Below are positions 9,472 to 22,054 of a stretch of 64,000 nt of DNA, piece after piece (positions within the stretch are counted from its first letter, which is position 1; each line of letters starts with the position of its first letter). Below the pieces are notes generated by a model that was not told the origin of the DNA, made no database searches, and worked only from the letters and a program-made list of their open reading frames with translations. Both the position numbers and the translations under genes were made by a program. Source of the DNA: Glebionis coronaria (Eukaryota > Streptophyta > Magnoliopsida > Asterales > Asteraceae); the NCBI GenBank assembly GCA_025667525.1, contig CM046875.1, forward strand, positions 123,990,340 to 124,054,339, written 5' to 3'.

Positions 9472-11447
9472 TGTGATTTTGTATGTAAAAAAAGTTCGTT
9501 TTTTTCTCGGTGTCTAGTCGAATTGATCTTCGGTTAAATGTGTGACTCAATCGTTTTTGGTGAATAAAAGAAGGTTTGGTTATCTATTTCTACTTAAAAG
9601 GTAAACGCAAAAGGTAATAAAAATAAGACAAAAACAAATAACTAATAATAAAGGAGCAAAACAAATAATAAAACGTAAATTAAAACAAAACAATTAATAA
9701 AAATAAATCTAAAAGAGGAAATTAACTTTCGACTTGAAAATAAAATTTACTTAATGAAAAAGGAGAAAATAAAACTAGGAGGGTACTTTAAAACTAAACG
9801 AGACAAAAGCTAAAGCGGGCGCTAAATAAAAGATAAAACTTAAACTTTTTGAAAAAATACTAATACTAAAAATTGACGAAAAATACAACTAAAAATACGT
9901 GATTTTCAAAATTAAAATCGGAACAACTTTCAGATTAAACTAAACGATTACGGAACAATATTAATAAATATGTAAGCTACCATGAAAGTAGCTCAAGCAG
10001 GCAACCTAGTAGCTAAAATTTGGCGCCAAATAATATAAGCTGGCAGGCATGTAGCTCAAATCCTTTATGTTGTTCGGAATATAACCAGTTTAGTAGTTCA
10101 GTATGTTGACTGAAAATTGGCGGGAATGGAAAACAAGCACACAAGCATGTAGGTCAATCTATATACTGTTCGGAATCCATGTTCTCAACGTAGTTCGGAA
10201 TAAATGGTAATTCAGACCTACTTCGGGAAACAACATCACATACCTAGCTCGGGAAAATGCATTAAGCTAATTCGAAATATACTAAAGACCAACCTAATTC
10301 GGGATAATGATACTAGACGTAATTCGGGAAAACTGAAACTGCATGTAACTCGCGAAAACAAAACCTGCAAGCAGTTAGGAAAAATGAAATTGCACCTAAT
10401 TCGGAATCTAATGAAGAACGTAGTTCGGAATAAAAGGGTTTTGGTATAACCCGAATTACAACAAAATTAAGAAAAATCTAAAAATAAGCTAAAACCAAAT
10501 AAGCACTTGTCTAAAACTTTAACCAAATCAAGTTTAAGAAAAAGCTAATAAGCCAAAATTTTAAAACTTTTAAAAACACTAATTAATAAAAATATTTAAA
10601 AACAACTTTTTATAAAAATAAACTAATAAGCACTTAATTAAACATAAGAAAAATAACACAATAAGCACTTAAACGATATAAGCTATAAAAACCAAACACT
10701 AAAAGATCAATAAGCACAATCAAACACAAACATCAATCAATCAAAGAACATGATTAACAAACTACATGATTATCAATATTAAACAAGATTAAAAAGATTA
10801 AGAAAGGTAGAATGAGAATGATTAATTGAAAAAGCTTGAAATTAAGATGATTAAAGATTCAAATTACAAGATTAATGAAAAAGATTAAAAAACATTAAAG
10901 TAATTCTAGAGAGAGAAAGTAAATAACACTACTCCTACTCTAAAACTAATCTATCTACTCCTAAAATGACTAACACCTCCTAATGACATATTAGGAGGAT
11001 TTATATTGGAGGAGAGGAGGAGTGTTGATGCTTTTTTCTTTCTTTCTTCTTATCTCGACTCGATTTAAATTCTTTGTCTTTCTCGACGTCGTCTCGGGAT
11101 TTGTCGATAAAAATTGAACTCGTCTTATAATTTTCTTCTTTAATTAGACTTGGTTCTTCGACTTCATTAAACTTCCGTCTTTAGACTTTTTCTTCGATAA
11201 ATCTTCAGAATAGGCCTCGGACTTCCGTTCTTTTTGCACTCTTGATCTTTTGACTTCGTCTTTTCTCGTTTTCTTCGATAAAAGCCCACGAAAGAGCGTG
11301 TTTTATCCCCTTTTCACTTTTTGGTCCTAAATCACAACAAAAACACAAACCACACATAATTCTGACATTTACGACATAAAATAAACGTTTTGGCTTGGTT
11401 ATTATTATAATTGAGTGGTAAAAGGATGGGTGTTTTCACACCTATCA
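9472..11447 (-). repeat. Element B 5' LTR (about 1.98 kb)
   Basis: The minus strand starts TGATAGGTGTG at 11447 and ends CA at about 9472. The inner end is uncertain by a few bases. It is AT-rich and non-coding. It contains a cluster of TTCGGGAA/TTCGGAA motifs at 10070-10430, and its 5' portion (high coordinates) is rich in TCTTCG and TCGTC. Confidence 0.7.
10068..10435. repeat. Irregular TTCGG(G)AA motif cluster in element B LTR
   Basis: About ten copies of A(T/G)TTCGGGAA, TTCGGAA or close variants (for example 10222, 10271, 10323, 10400, 10424) are spaced roughly 20-50 bases apart. Units are too irregular for a simple satellite. Confidence 0.6.
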
Positions 11448-11905
11448 AGTACCACGATCACTTATGATAGCCCAAGGTACACCAAATCTAGCAAATAATT
11501 GCTTCAAAAATTTCATTACAACTCGAGCATCATTAGTAGGCAAGGCTTTGGCCTCAACCCACTTTGAAACATAGTCCACGACTACGAGTATGTACTTATT
11601 TCCCTTAGATGATGGAAAAGGTCCTATGAAATCTATTCCCCATACATCAAAAATCTCACACTCTTGTATGAAGTTTTGTGGCATCTCATCTCGTTGATTA
11701 ATTTTTCCCTGTCTTGACATACATCACAAAATTTCACCATCTCTTGAGCATCTTTGAATATTGAAGGCCAATAGTAACCCGAATCAAAGACTTTCTTGGC
11801 GGTGTAGTTGGGCCCAAAATGACCACCCATAGGTCCCTTACGACAAGCTTCTAAGTTTTTAAATGCCTCGGGCCTATCTACACACCGTCTAATGATTTGG
11901 TCCAC
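11448..11905 (-). pseudogene. Element C integrase (zinc domain and partial core)
   Basis: The H2C2 zinc-binding part is visible as [12 protein letters not shown]...YYWPSIF...CDVCQ in one frame (about 11719-11905). A single-base loss after CDVCQ shifts the frame. The core continues at 11448-11720 with WGIDFIGPF (first catalytic Asp) and the VVVDYVSKW block, then ends at ISDRGT, where B inserted. The catalytic Glu is absent from the window. Confidence 0.85.
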
Positions 11906-11992
11906 ACATTGTCTAAAGAGGTAAGGGTCATCCCAAAAGTAGTATTTGATTTCCTTAAGAAATTTTTTTCTTTTATTGTGAAGTGAGACCCT

Positions 11993-13459
11993 CTATTTGC
12001 ACATCCCCCACAAGATAGTTGCAATATCCGTAAACCAAGGGGTGGCATCCTCTTGTGAAGAGATAGACATGAGCTCCTCTAATGGAAAGGATTCATTAAT
12101 TTCCTTATGAGGCAATTCACTTTGAAAAGGATGCGCAAGTCTACTCAAGTGATCTGCCGCTAAATTATCGGGTTCTTTCTTATCACAAATCTCAATGGAA
12201 AACTCTTGTAGCAACAAAACCCATCTCAAAAGTCTAGGCTTAGCATCTTGCTTTGTCATGAGGTACTTGAGAGCGGGATGATCCGTATACACTATGGTCT
12301 TGGAGAGCACAAGATAAGGTCTAAATTTCTCAAAGGCATAGACTATAGCAATCAACTCTTTTTCTGTGGTGGTATAGTGAAGTTGAGCACCCGTCATGGT
12401 TTTACTATCATAGTGTATACGTTTAAAATGCTTATTCACTCTTTGTCCTGACACGGCCCCCACGACATAATCACTAGCGTCACACATGAGCTCAAAAGGC
12501 AAATCCCAATTTGGAGAAACCAAAACGGGAGCCTTAGTCAACTTTTCCTTAAGTATCTCAAAAGAGTCTAAACACACTTGGGTGAAAATCAAAGGAGCCT
12601 CTTTTTCCAAGAGGTGGGTCATCGGTCTTGCAATCTTAGAAAAATCTTGTATAAATCATCTATAGAATCCCGCATGACCCAAAAAACTCCTAACTCCTTT
12701 CACCGTGGTAGGTGGGGGAAGTTTAGCAATAACATCAATTTTAGCACGATCCACTTCTAAACCCTTATTGGATATCTTATGTCCCAAGACTATCCCCTCT
12801 TTGACCATGAAATGGCACTTCTCCCAATTAAGAATAAGACGTGTTTCTTCACACCTCTTAAGCATACATTCCAAATGGGAGAGACAAGAAGTGAATGAAT
12901 CTCCAAAGACCGAGAAATCATCCATGAAAACTTCCAGAGTTTGTCCAATCATGTCATGAAAGATTGCCATCATACACCTTTCGAATTTCCCCGGTGCATT
13001 GCACAAGCCAAAATGCATTCTCTTGTAAGAAAATGTACCATAGGGATATGTGAATGTGGTCTTTTCTTGATCCTCTGGATCTATTGGTATTTGGAAATAA
13101 CCCGAAAATCCATCTAGAAAGCAATAGTACTCATTTCCCGCTAAGCGTTCAAGTATTTGGTCCATAAAAGGCAATTGGAAATGATCTTTCCTAGTAGCAT
13201 CATTGAGCTTCCTATAATCAATATAAACTCTCCAACCCGTGACAAGTCTAGTAGGAATAAGCTCATTGTTCTCATTAGGCACTACGGTGATTCCACCCTT
13301 CTTAGGAACACAATGTACCGGGCTAACCCATGGAGAGTCGGAAATAGGGTAAGTCATGCCTGCATTAAGGAGTTTGATAACTTCCTTTTTAATGACCTCA
13401 TGGATTTTTGGGTTAACCCTTCTTTGGCTTTGAATAGCGGGTTTGTAATCATCCTCCAT
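11993..13459 (-). pseudogene. Element C reverse transcriptase and RNase H
   Basis: RT runs from 13459 (MEDDYKPAIQSQRRVNPK) through SPWVSPVHCVPKKGG, YIDYRKLN, FLDGFSGYFQI, FGLCNAPG and the catalytic VFMDDF. After LGHAGFYR an in-frame TGA (CGA to TGA) separates it from the RNase H part at 11993-12622. That part holds LMCDASDYVVGAV, TTTEKELIAIVYA and YTDHPALKYL, ending ADHLSRL. All RT blocks are readable, so decay is moderate. Confidence 0.9.
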
Positions 13460-13890
13460 AAGGATTTTGTGTGTACAAAAAATTGGATCAATTCCTATTA
13501 TGTCATATATTTTCTATGCTATGGCTTTCTTATGTTTCTTAAGCACCTTTCTTTCTCATCATCTTTCAAGTCTTTTGCAATGATCACGGGTAATTGGTCT
13601 TTGCCCTCTAAAAAATGGGGTAAGTCTGGGGTAAGTCATGCCCGCATTAAGGAGTTTGATAACTTCCTTTTTAATGACCTCGTGGATTTTTGGGTTAACC
13701 CTTCTTTGGCTTTGAATAGCGGGTTTGTAATCATCCTCCATAAGGATTTTGTGTGTACAAAAATTTGGATCAATTCCTATTATGTCAAATATTTTCTATG
13801 CTATGGCTTTCTTATGTTTCTTAAGCACCTTTCTTTCTCATCATCTTTCAAGTCTTTTGCAATGATCACGGGTAATTAGTCTTTGCCCTC
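13349..13890. repeat. 282-bp tandem duplication at the 5' part of element C RT
   Basis: The segment from GGGTAAGTCATG at 13347 repeats 282 bases later at about 13629, with only a handful of substitutions. Each copy holds the start of RT (MEDDYKPAIQSQRRV) and the linker before it (CAATGATCACGGG). The second copy is therefore a non-functional in-line repeat between linker and RT. Confidence 0.9.
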
Positions 13891-14363
13891 TAAGAAAACA
13901 TATTCAAGGTGTGATGGAAGATCCATAAGTTCAAGGGTGTGGACTCTCAATGGAAGGTTTCATTATGGATGGATCATCTATGGTAACTTCTTGTGGAGTA
14001 GGTGAAGAAATAGGATCCTCATTGAGCAAATTTTGGATAGTGAGAATGTCTTCTTCCTAATTGATGGGAGAATCATCATTACCAAGGAAGTTGGACTCAA
14101 ATTCCTCCAATAGGAAATCACTCTCACCAAAAGGTATTAAGGAGGGAGCAATTGAGTCAACGGTCTCTATATGAGGCATGTCTTCACTATCATTCTTACA
14201 AGCTTCATGAAAATGCTCATCACACACTTCATCAAGAACATCCACTATGTTAAGTGTTTCACAACCTTGAGAGTTCTTAGTCACTTTTCTTAGCTAAACA
14301 CCACTTTCTCATCCTCAACTCTCATAATTAGTTCTCCCTCCGCCACATCTATAAGAGTACGAC
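13891..14363 (-). pseudogene. Element C protease C-terminus and protease-RT linker
   Basis: Adjacent to D's LTR the minus strand reads RTLIDVAEGELIMRVEDEK, the C-terminal part of an Athila-type aspartic protease. It is followed by stops and an acidic linker (14057-14284). The protease active site lies beyond the D insertion and is not visible. Confidence 0.65.
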
Positions 14364-16765
14364 TGCAACATCCCATTTTGATAATGGAATGTCACGCGTA
14401 ATTATGGCGTGTCATCAAAGCATACAAGGATAAATGTCTAAAACATTACATGACCATAGGGATAACCGAAATCAAACATCGGTCCCCAAACATAAGCCGA
14501 AAACATAATAAAGCAAAAGAAATGAATGAAAGACTAAACAAGCATAAGTATATGAAGGCATAAAGGAAAAGAAGTCTCTAGCAGCTTCCATCCTATGCAC
14601 GTCCTCCAAATGCTCGAGTATTTCCTAGGGTACCTGCCGTTTTGGGACATGGAAAGGAAAGTAACGGCTGAGCGAAACGCTCAGTGCACGGATATAGACA
14701 TAGTATGAATGACTAAGCATAATAAAGACTTAATAGCAGCGGAAATGTATAAGTCCTGGAAAACCTGGAACATGTTCATAAAACTAGTTTTATAGTTTGA
14801 AAAGCCTTATGTTTATCTTATGAAAACTATTTAACATATTTTACCATTAGCCAATATAGGTCATGAAAATCCACCGTGCATGAATACTTGGAGGGGTGAC
14901 CTCATCATGCAAATTAGAGGGGCTGCCTCTACTTTAATATACTGGTTCTGGATAGGAGGGATCAGCTCCTTGTGAAGGATGCAAGGCACACACCACATTC
15001 ACCATGAAATCCTGACTGAAAACCTGTAACTAGGATGCACCCATACGCCCCACATTATAAATATAAATATATGGCCAAAAGCTGAAGGGACGACACGAGC
15101 AATCACTCTGCTGTGGTGAAGTCATAACACCAGTGCCTCTAGTGTTATGGTTATGGTACCTCCATAACTAGGTGAAACTGGTCATGCATGTATATGGCTT
15201 TAGGTATTCTAATTAAACATAAGCAATTCAAAAACATATAAAACATATACTGGGGAAAATAGTTGGCTGCATACGGGAAATCCTAATAAGGAAGAATGTC
15301 CATACTGAAAGGACGGGAATCCGTACCTTATGTCCAGTGAAGGAAGAAGACGGTCTGAGAGGAATCCTACTTCCGTATCACTAATGCTACATAAATACAT
15401 ACATGAATGAGTATCTGCTTACTAATACGTAACTGATTTTATGTCATGTCTTAGCTTATTTTCTATGTTCTTATCATGTTTTACTGTTTTTAAGCCTTAA
15501 ACTGTGTTTATCTTATATTCTGTTTACTCTGATTATGTATTTCTGGTATTTCATGTATTATTATACTTACTGTGTAATAATAAGTAACTTTCCAAAAATA
15601 GCAGGGTTCCTAAAATAGAAGGTTTCCAAAAATAGAAAGTTTCCAAAAATAGAAAGTTACCAAAAAATAGAAAGTTTCCAAAAATAGAAAGTTTCCAAAA
15701 ATAGAAAGTTTCCAAAAATAGAAAGTTTCCAAAAATAGAAAGTTTCCAAAAATAGAATTACTGCTTAAAATAGATAAGTTTCTAAAAATAGAAAGTTTCC
15801 ATAATTAGATCAGCTGCCTTAATTAAATAAGTTTCCATAAATAGATTAGCTACCTGAAATAAATAAATTTCTAAAAATAGAAAGTTTCCATAAATAGATT
15901 AGCTGCCTTATTTAATTAAGTTTCTAAAAATAGAAAGTTTCCATAATTAGATATAAGCTGGTTAAATAAGCTAAGTATATAAGCCTAAGTGTTTTCATGA
16001 TTATTTTCTAAGTCATATGATATAATGTATAGTTTATTAATTATTTCATGTAATTAAAAATAAACTATAGGTTAAAATATTTAATTAAAGTATATCATGT
16101 TTTTAATTAAATAAAGTTAAATACTTAGGTTAAAACATTTATTATTATTTATTAATAATATAACCTAAGTCATGTTAATTAATTAATTATAACCATGGTT
16201 TTTAAATAATTAATTAATTATAAGTCTAAAACTATAAAATACTTAGGTCAATAATTTCATGATTTTAATAATTATTATAACCTAAATCATGTTATTAAAT
16301 TAATCATGTCATGTTTATTAATTTAATTTTAACATGAGATTATAAAAAAATAATAATCTTAACATACTCCGTGAACCGGATCTTGACTAAGAACCATGAA
16401 CCGGACATGAAATCGACACCATACCCCGAACCACTTCAGGGTTCCCCTTGTCTTTCTGCTGCCGTGGGACCCACACCAACCAACCGGGACCATATGGTCT
16501 CGGTGGTGGTCGAGTAGCCAAACCGAGACCCCCTTGGGGTTTGGTTTAGGCGCCGGCCAACACACAACACCCCTAAACCATCCTTTTTGATTTCTCCAAA
16601 AGCCATTTTCATGTTAGATCTATGTTTTAATTAGGTTTTTTTTAAAAACACATCATGTTCTTAATTATTTAATAGAACAAATCAAAAAGAAAGGGTTAAA
16701 AGAATTTACCGAATGCGTGGATCTAAACAAGGATGAACAAACACGAACACTTGCACCAAAACCAA
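14364..16765 (-). repeat. Element D 3' LTR, left part
   Basis: It begins TGCAACATCCCATTTTG, one change from TGTAACACCCC of its sister LTRs, and runs collinear with the A and F LTRs until ACCAA, where element E is inserted. The 17-bp array lies at about 15585-15945 and is the longest of the four, with roughly eight near-perfect units and further degenerate ones. Confidence 0.9.
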
Positions 16766-17097
16766 TGTAGGATATGTAAATCTTGCTTATGTTTTAGAGA
16801 GAGAAAGAGATAGAGAGATGGTGAGAACACACACACTTAGAGAGAGAAAGTGAAAGAAAAACACTTTTCAACTATGTGTAAAATGAATAACCACACTACC
16901 CTCTCCATCTAAGGAGAGGGTTTATATACCAAGCCCATAAGATGGGCTTGGGCTTACATTTGGGCCGGCCTACACATGTTGTAGGCTAGGCTTGGCCTTG
17001 TTTGTTTAATAAAGATAAATAACTAAACTACGAGCTATTACATGGACTATCGTTGGAGTGACCGATCCTTCTTAATATGTAAAACGTATTTCCAACA
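16766..17097 (-). repeat. Element E 3' LTR (332 bp)
   Basis: The minus strand reads TGTTGGAAATACG... to ...CATATCCTACA. A GA-rich tract with AGAGAGAGAAAG repeats lies at about 16796-16855. The polypurine tract (minus CTTAGGGGGAGAT, 17098-17110) abuts it directly. Confidence 0.9.
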
Positions 17098-17110
17098 ATC
17101 TCCCCCTAAG

Positions 17111-19957
17111 GGAGGTCACTCCAAACAAGGGCGTTACCCAAGTTACAATAATAAAATAAACCTAGCATACTATGCTTGTCTTGAGATCGTAGTCTTCGTC
17201 TTTCTTTTTCTTTTTCTATTCTGGTGAACATGCTCATGTGATCTTTGATATCAATCTTGAGAATTAATCTCTTGCCTTGATCTCGTGCATCCATCACTTG
17301 TGATCTTCGCCTCTTCGTGACACCATGTCCCACATACTTATACCTTTTGTAATTCTTGAAAGCTTCAGAGTTTAATACAGCAAAAGACTTAACTTTTAGG
17401 CTTTCTTGAGATAGATGAGGTATTAAGTGTATAAAGCAAAAGCATGCGGGGACGACTTCTTCTCGGATTCCGCAACGCCACCGTCTTCAAATGCCGCAAC
17501 ATAAGTAGACACGAACGAAATGGCTTTGAGCATTTCATTCTAATTCGGTAGCATTTTACCTCCGGTCGGTGAAGACCGTTGAACGATATAACATATCGTA
17601 CTTGTGGCAGATAGATTTAATTAAAAATCTCCTTGACAAGATTTCGCGGGTAAACCCATTCTCTTTACTCGACCGTCCAAAGCTGACTGCGAACGTAAAG
17701 AGTGAATCATTTGGATAAAGCTATCCGCATGATTGAAGCCGTCAATTCTAATTCCTGGAACAAGTTTGATTCATTAAAGAATCGCACCATCGTTGCTTTC
17801 CAGTTGTCACGAGCTTGATTCGTATAGAATCTTGCAAGTTACCTACCAAGTGCTGTTTGAGGTTAACACTAGAAGGATTTCCACTCATCACCGTGAACAC
17901 TAAGGTATCACTCTGAGTGTTCTGGCAAGATCACTGAGATATTGCGTAGAGGCCTGGAACGTCTTTAAATTCAATTAAGAACTAAACCACTGTTGCTTTC
18001 CAGTTATCACAAGTTTGATTCATAAAGAATCGCACAAGTCACCTACCATGAGCTTTTTGATATTCGCTCAAGAAGGATTTTCATCTTCATTGTAAATTCT
18101 TTTGTATTACTCGGATGTTCAGGCAAGATCATGAAGATTTTGTGTAGGACTCTTAATATCTTTCTTACTTTTCACAGTGTGTGAGGAAGCAAGGAATTAT
18201 GAAAGTGTGTCCTAATGAGATATTTGATGATCTCAAATGGCTCTAGACTCGATCGTGCACTTTGGATTTTAGTGATCGGAGGCTGGAGAGGAGTGCCACC
18301 TTTTCAATATCAATATATTCGGAGTGAATAAATCGATAGATAACGTGTTGTCTCCGTGTGATTAAAACAAATACCTTTTTAGAGATATCTGAGTTAGCTG
18401 GGATGGGTTGTGCATTGCATCACTGGGTCCATGATGTCTATCTTCAATATCAAGAATCATTAAAAATGATCTCAATAGCATATGAATTGACCCGGTTTAT
18501 GCCTAAGGTTGTAAGGAGGGCTTCTTTCTTTATACCCTTTATCTTTACGATTCTTTTTCATTCTTCAACCCTTCAATGCTTACCAATACGTCATAACTAG
18601 CACCTTGTTGTGATTGTTCCAGTGCTAACTTAAGTACTTGGTCGGCATTCAGCTACGTTCACAATCTTTCTCCATCTTTCCTAAGGACTACTATTTCTAG
18701 CTATGGAATGTCCTTGGGAAGATTCCTCCGGTTCTAGAAGAATCATAGGACTTAACCTATCCTACCATCCTTATGTCACTACAATCTTCATCGTCGTGAA
18801 ATAAATAGGTTTTGGGTAAGTATATGTCACCATGAAAATCTATTTTGATATGCAAATCCGTTTTGCTCCCCCTTAACATATGCCACGATATTCGAAAATA
18901 TTTCGCATATGTCGGGATGAGCCAGCACATTAAGTCAAACCATTTGTGATAATATCCCATATTAAATCACATTTTCTCCCCCATATTAAAAATATTAACC
19001 CAATCGATGTTTTTAATATCAGTTGATTTAATGAAGTTTTAACAAAGGTTTTGGGAAGAAAAATGCAAGTCCATTTTATCTTCATGATATCAAACGTATG
19101 AGATATGATACCTATTTGTAACATGATCACATATTCACCATATTAGAAAAGAATTGACAAGGTTGGACCTGATTGATGAGAACATCATATGATAAGATCA
19201 AATGGTTCTTGTCAGCATATGTTGGTCGCCTCGTCACGTCTGAAGTCATCTCTTGACACCACATGTACGATTGGTATTGTTGTCTGGACACCAACTTGTA
19301 AACTAGGCACGTTCGGCATCGAAGATTCTGAATGCTTGACAATTGCTCCCCCTCAATTGTTGACCCGTGTTCTATTGAAAGAGTTGTAGTCATCGGTTGG
19401 GTAGTTGCATCGTCGAGTATGTAGAAACCAGTTGTAGATTGCTATGGTTGTAGAGATGATAGCTTCATAAAAACAAGACTTATCTTGTTTTAACAAATAA
19501 ATGCACTAAGGCGTACATTGATTTGTGTTAGTCCAAGTTATAAAGTAAACTTGATCCCTTACAAGGTTTTAAAGTAAACCTTGCCCGAGAAAATTAATTC
19601 CCGTTGTGAGCCAAAGCTTTCATAAGAAATACTTGACTTTAATGTGAAAACCGGGTTGCAGTCCGAAATAACTACAAGCCATATTGGCATGTTTTATGAA
19701 ATATTTACAACTTTTGTACGAACTTTATTTATGGCGCCGTGTCGATATTAATCAACATTTCTAAGGCTGTAAATATTATCGTACCAAAAGACATGACTTT
19801 AAAAAAATAAAGTAAAAATATTTTTGGATTTTTATGATTTTTTCGATTTTTTATGGTTTTTATATGGTTTTATATTTTTGTATTTTGCTTTTGTGGATAA
19901 AAATATAAACAATATATACGGATGATCACCAAGGATACAGAGAATAGTTTACCATCA
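17111..19957. other. Element E non-coding 3' region between RNase H and the 3' LTR
   Basis: This 2.8-kb stretch has no recognisable domain. A roughly 200-bp module beginning CCA(T/C)(C/T)GTTGCTTTCCAGTT repeats at 17787 and 17987 as a degenerate tandem pair. Short minus-strand ORFs at 18757-19393 show no family I know. Confidence 0.6.
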
Positions 19958-21514
19958 CTATTCTTTCGCTTCATCTGCCAGTTCCTTTAGAGTCTCAGGC
20001 GAGAAGGTTCTCATTCCTAGCTTGTCGGCCAAAAATTCAATTCGAACGCGATCTAAAGACTTCGTGAAAATATCCGCCAATTGATACTCAGATGGACAAA
20101 GTAAAGCTCGATTACTCCATTTTCTACTTGCTCCTTGATGAAGTTGTAGCGAATGTGAATGTGCTTCGACCGGGAGAATTGAACGTTGTTGCAGCATAAG
20201 GCAATTGCACTTTTGTTGTCGCAGTACATCGGAATTTTGTTGAAGCCTAGACCATAGTCAGTTAATTGCGATCTCATCCAAAGAATTTAAGCACAGCAAC
20301 CAGACATAGCTATGTATTCTGCTTCCGTACTTGAAATTGCATCGCTTTTCTGCCTTTTCGATGCCCAACTAATTAATCGATCTCCTAGTAGTTGCAATGT
20401 TCCACTCGTGCTACGCCTTGTATCTTGACAACCCGCGTGATCCGCATCTACATATGTCATTAGTGGAATAGAAGAGTCCTTCGAATACCAAAGTCCCCGA
20501 TTAATGGTTCCTTTAAGATATCGAAAGATCCTTTTAACAGTAGCTAAGTGTAACTCAGTAGGCCTAGTTTGATACCTAGCACACATACATATAGCAAACT
20601 GAAGATAAGGTCGACTGGCTGTGATATACAGAAGAGTACCGATCATTCCACGATAAAGTGTCAGATCAACGGCAACTCCATGTGGATCTGCATCAAGCTT
20701 AGATTTTTCCACCATTGGAGTATCCACAGGGTCGCAAGATTCCATCTTATATTTCTTTAGCGATTCAAGGGCATACTTGGATTGATTGATAAAGATGCCT
20801 CTGGGATTCTGAGATATCTGAAGACCTAAGAAGAATGATACCTTGCCCATCATTGACATCTTAAACTTGGAAGACATGAGTGTCCCAAACTCATCCGATA
20901 AGGTTTGGGTCGAGGCTGCAAATATAATATCATCGACATATAGTTGTACCTTAATCATATCTTTACCTCGTTTCTGAATGAACAGCGTGGGATCCACCTT
21001 GCCTTTAGCGAAGCCTTGTGTAACGAGGAATTGTGACAATAAATCATACCATGCACGTGGAGCTTGCTTCAACCCATAGAGAGCCTTCTTAAGGTTGTTG
21101 AACATAGACCTCTTCCTTGAGTTCACCATTAAGAAATGCCGTCTTCACATCCATCTGATAGACGACCATATTCATATGGGCTGCATAAGCGAGGAATAGT
21201 CGAATAGCTTCCAAACGGGCAATAGGTGCAAAGGATTCCATAAAGTCGATACCCAATAATTGCTTGTATCCACGAGCTACTAGTCTAGCTTTGTTCTTCA
21301 ATATTCCGCCTAACTCGTCGAGTTTCACTTTGTAAACCCATTTCAAAGTGAGTAACTGCACTTGATCCGGGCATGGGAAAAGTTCCCAAACTTCAAGACG
21401 TATGAATTCGTTAAGTTCTTCTTGCATAGCTTCTATCCAACAAGATTGAGTAAAAGCTTGTTGCCATGTCTTAGGTTCAACTTCAGTGAGAAAAGCATCA
21501 AAATGACAAAACAT
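19958..21514 (-). pseudogene. Element E reverse transcriptase and RNase H
   Basis: RT starts near 21475 ([19 protein letters not shown]) with [29 protein letters not shown] and [14 protein letters not shown]. About 40 bases are missing after EEVYVQQP, shifting the frame. It resumes at 21129 with [17 protein letters not shown] and the catalytic LYVDDIIFAAS, then the GLQISQ and YLKGT-like blocks. RNase H has DADHAGC, SSTEAEYIA and [11 protein letters not shown] stop follows AMSGCCA, and a frameshift near 20110 precedes [10 protein letters not shown] at the C-terminus. All catalytic blocks are still readable. Confidence 0.93.
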
Positions 21515-21520
21515 TGCATT

Positions 21521-22054
21521 TTATTGTAGCTGACTTCGTGTGGATACCAGACGATTAGGGTCACCAATAATAGAATCTATAGGGTGATCCTTTATCCACT
21601 TGCTGTCATGTTTATGAATCCGTGGATTGGAGTAAACTGTAGTAGGAGCTTCCTCTGAGGTGGACGACCCGGCTTGATTAGGGTTGGGAATTGGTACACC
21701 AAAGAATGGAAGTTCACGCATTTGAGTGAATTCCAAATCGTGATCATCATCATCCTCTTCATCATCAATAGGCATGATATGGGTAGTTGAAACAGGTGTT
21801 GGTTGTGAATTACTTGTTGAAGGTATATCTTGACCAATTGTAGGTGCTGATGTATCTGATTGTGCAATGGTTGCTGGAGAGACAACTTCGGTTACCGGAG
21901 CTGTTACTTCAGGTTCTAGAGCAACAATACTTGGAGGAGTAAAGAATTCATCAAAGAACGGTTGAAACAACGTATCCCATTCAGTCCTAGAAGGTGGTGT
22001 AAATGATGATGAAGTAGGGTTGTTTGGGACAAGACCAGAACTAATGTTACTGGG
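21521..22054 (-). pseudogene. Element E linker between integrase and RT
   Basis: A Ser/Thr/Pro and Asp/Glu-rich stretch (PTPVSTTHIMPIDDEEDDDD) precedes the HPIDSIIGDPN block that usually opens the copia RT region. One break occurs near 21530, where the Q-L-Q frame ends, and another near 22054. No enzymatic motif is expected here. Confidence 0.7.

Larger units (their letters stand above)
6978..11447 (-). mobile_element. Element B: truncated Athila-like Ty3/gypsy element (5' LTR, primer site, leading ORF)
   Basis: On the minus strand the order is LTR (11447 to about 9472), a primer site matching tRNA-Asp use, a short leader and a long broken ORF. Element A's LTR then cuts it at 6978. Its right end lies inside the integrase of element C: C's coding frame stops exactly at 11447/11448 with no polypurine tract, so B inserted into C. 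The LTR starts TGATAGGTGTG on the minus strand. The tRNA-Asp primer site is typical of the Athila/Tat lineage. No pol is present in this window. Confidence 0.7.
11448..14363 (-). mobile_element. Element C: Athila-like Ty3/gypsy pol remnant
   Basis: The minus-strand order is end of protease, linker, RT, RNase H, integrase zinc domain and the start of the integrase core. RT carries VFMDDFSVFG in place of the usual FIDDILVYS, a hallmark I associate with the Athila/Tat group. It is cut on the left by element B's LTR (11447) and on the right by element D's LTR (14364). It is the oldest layer, with several frameshifts and stops. Confidence 0.85.

Noticed and set aside
13157..13879. 240-codon plus-strand ORF with internal duplication
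   Set aside because: It is the reverse complement of the RT of element C and its 282-bp duplication; the RT motifs on the minus strand explain it.
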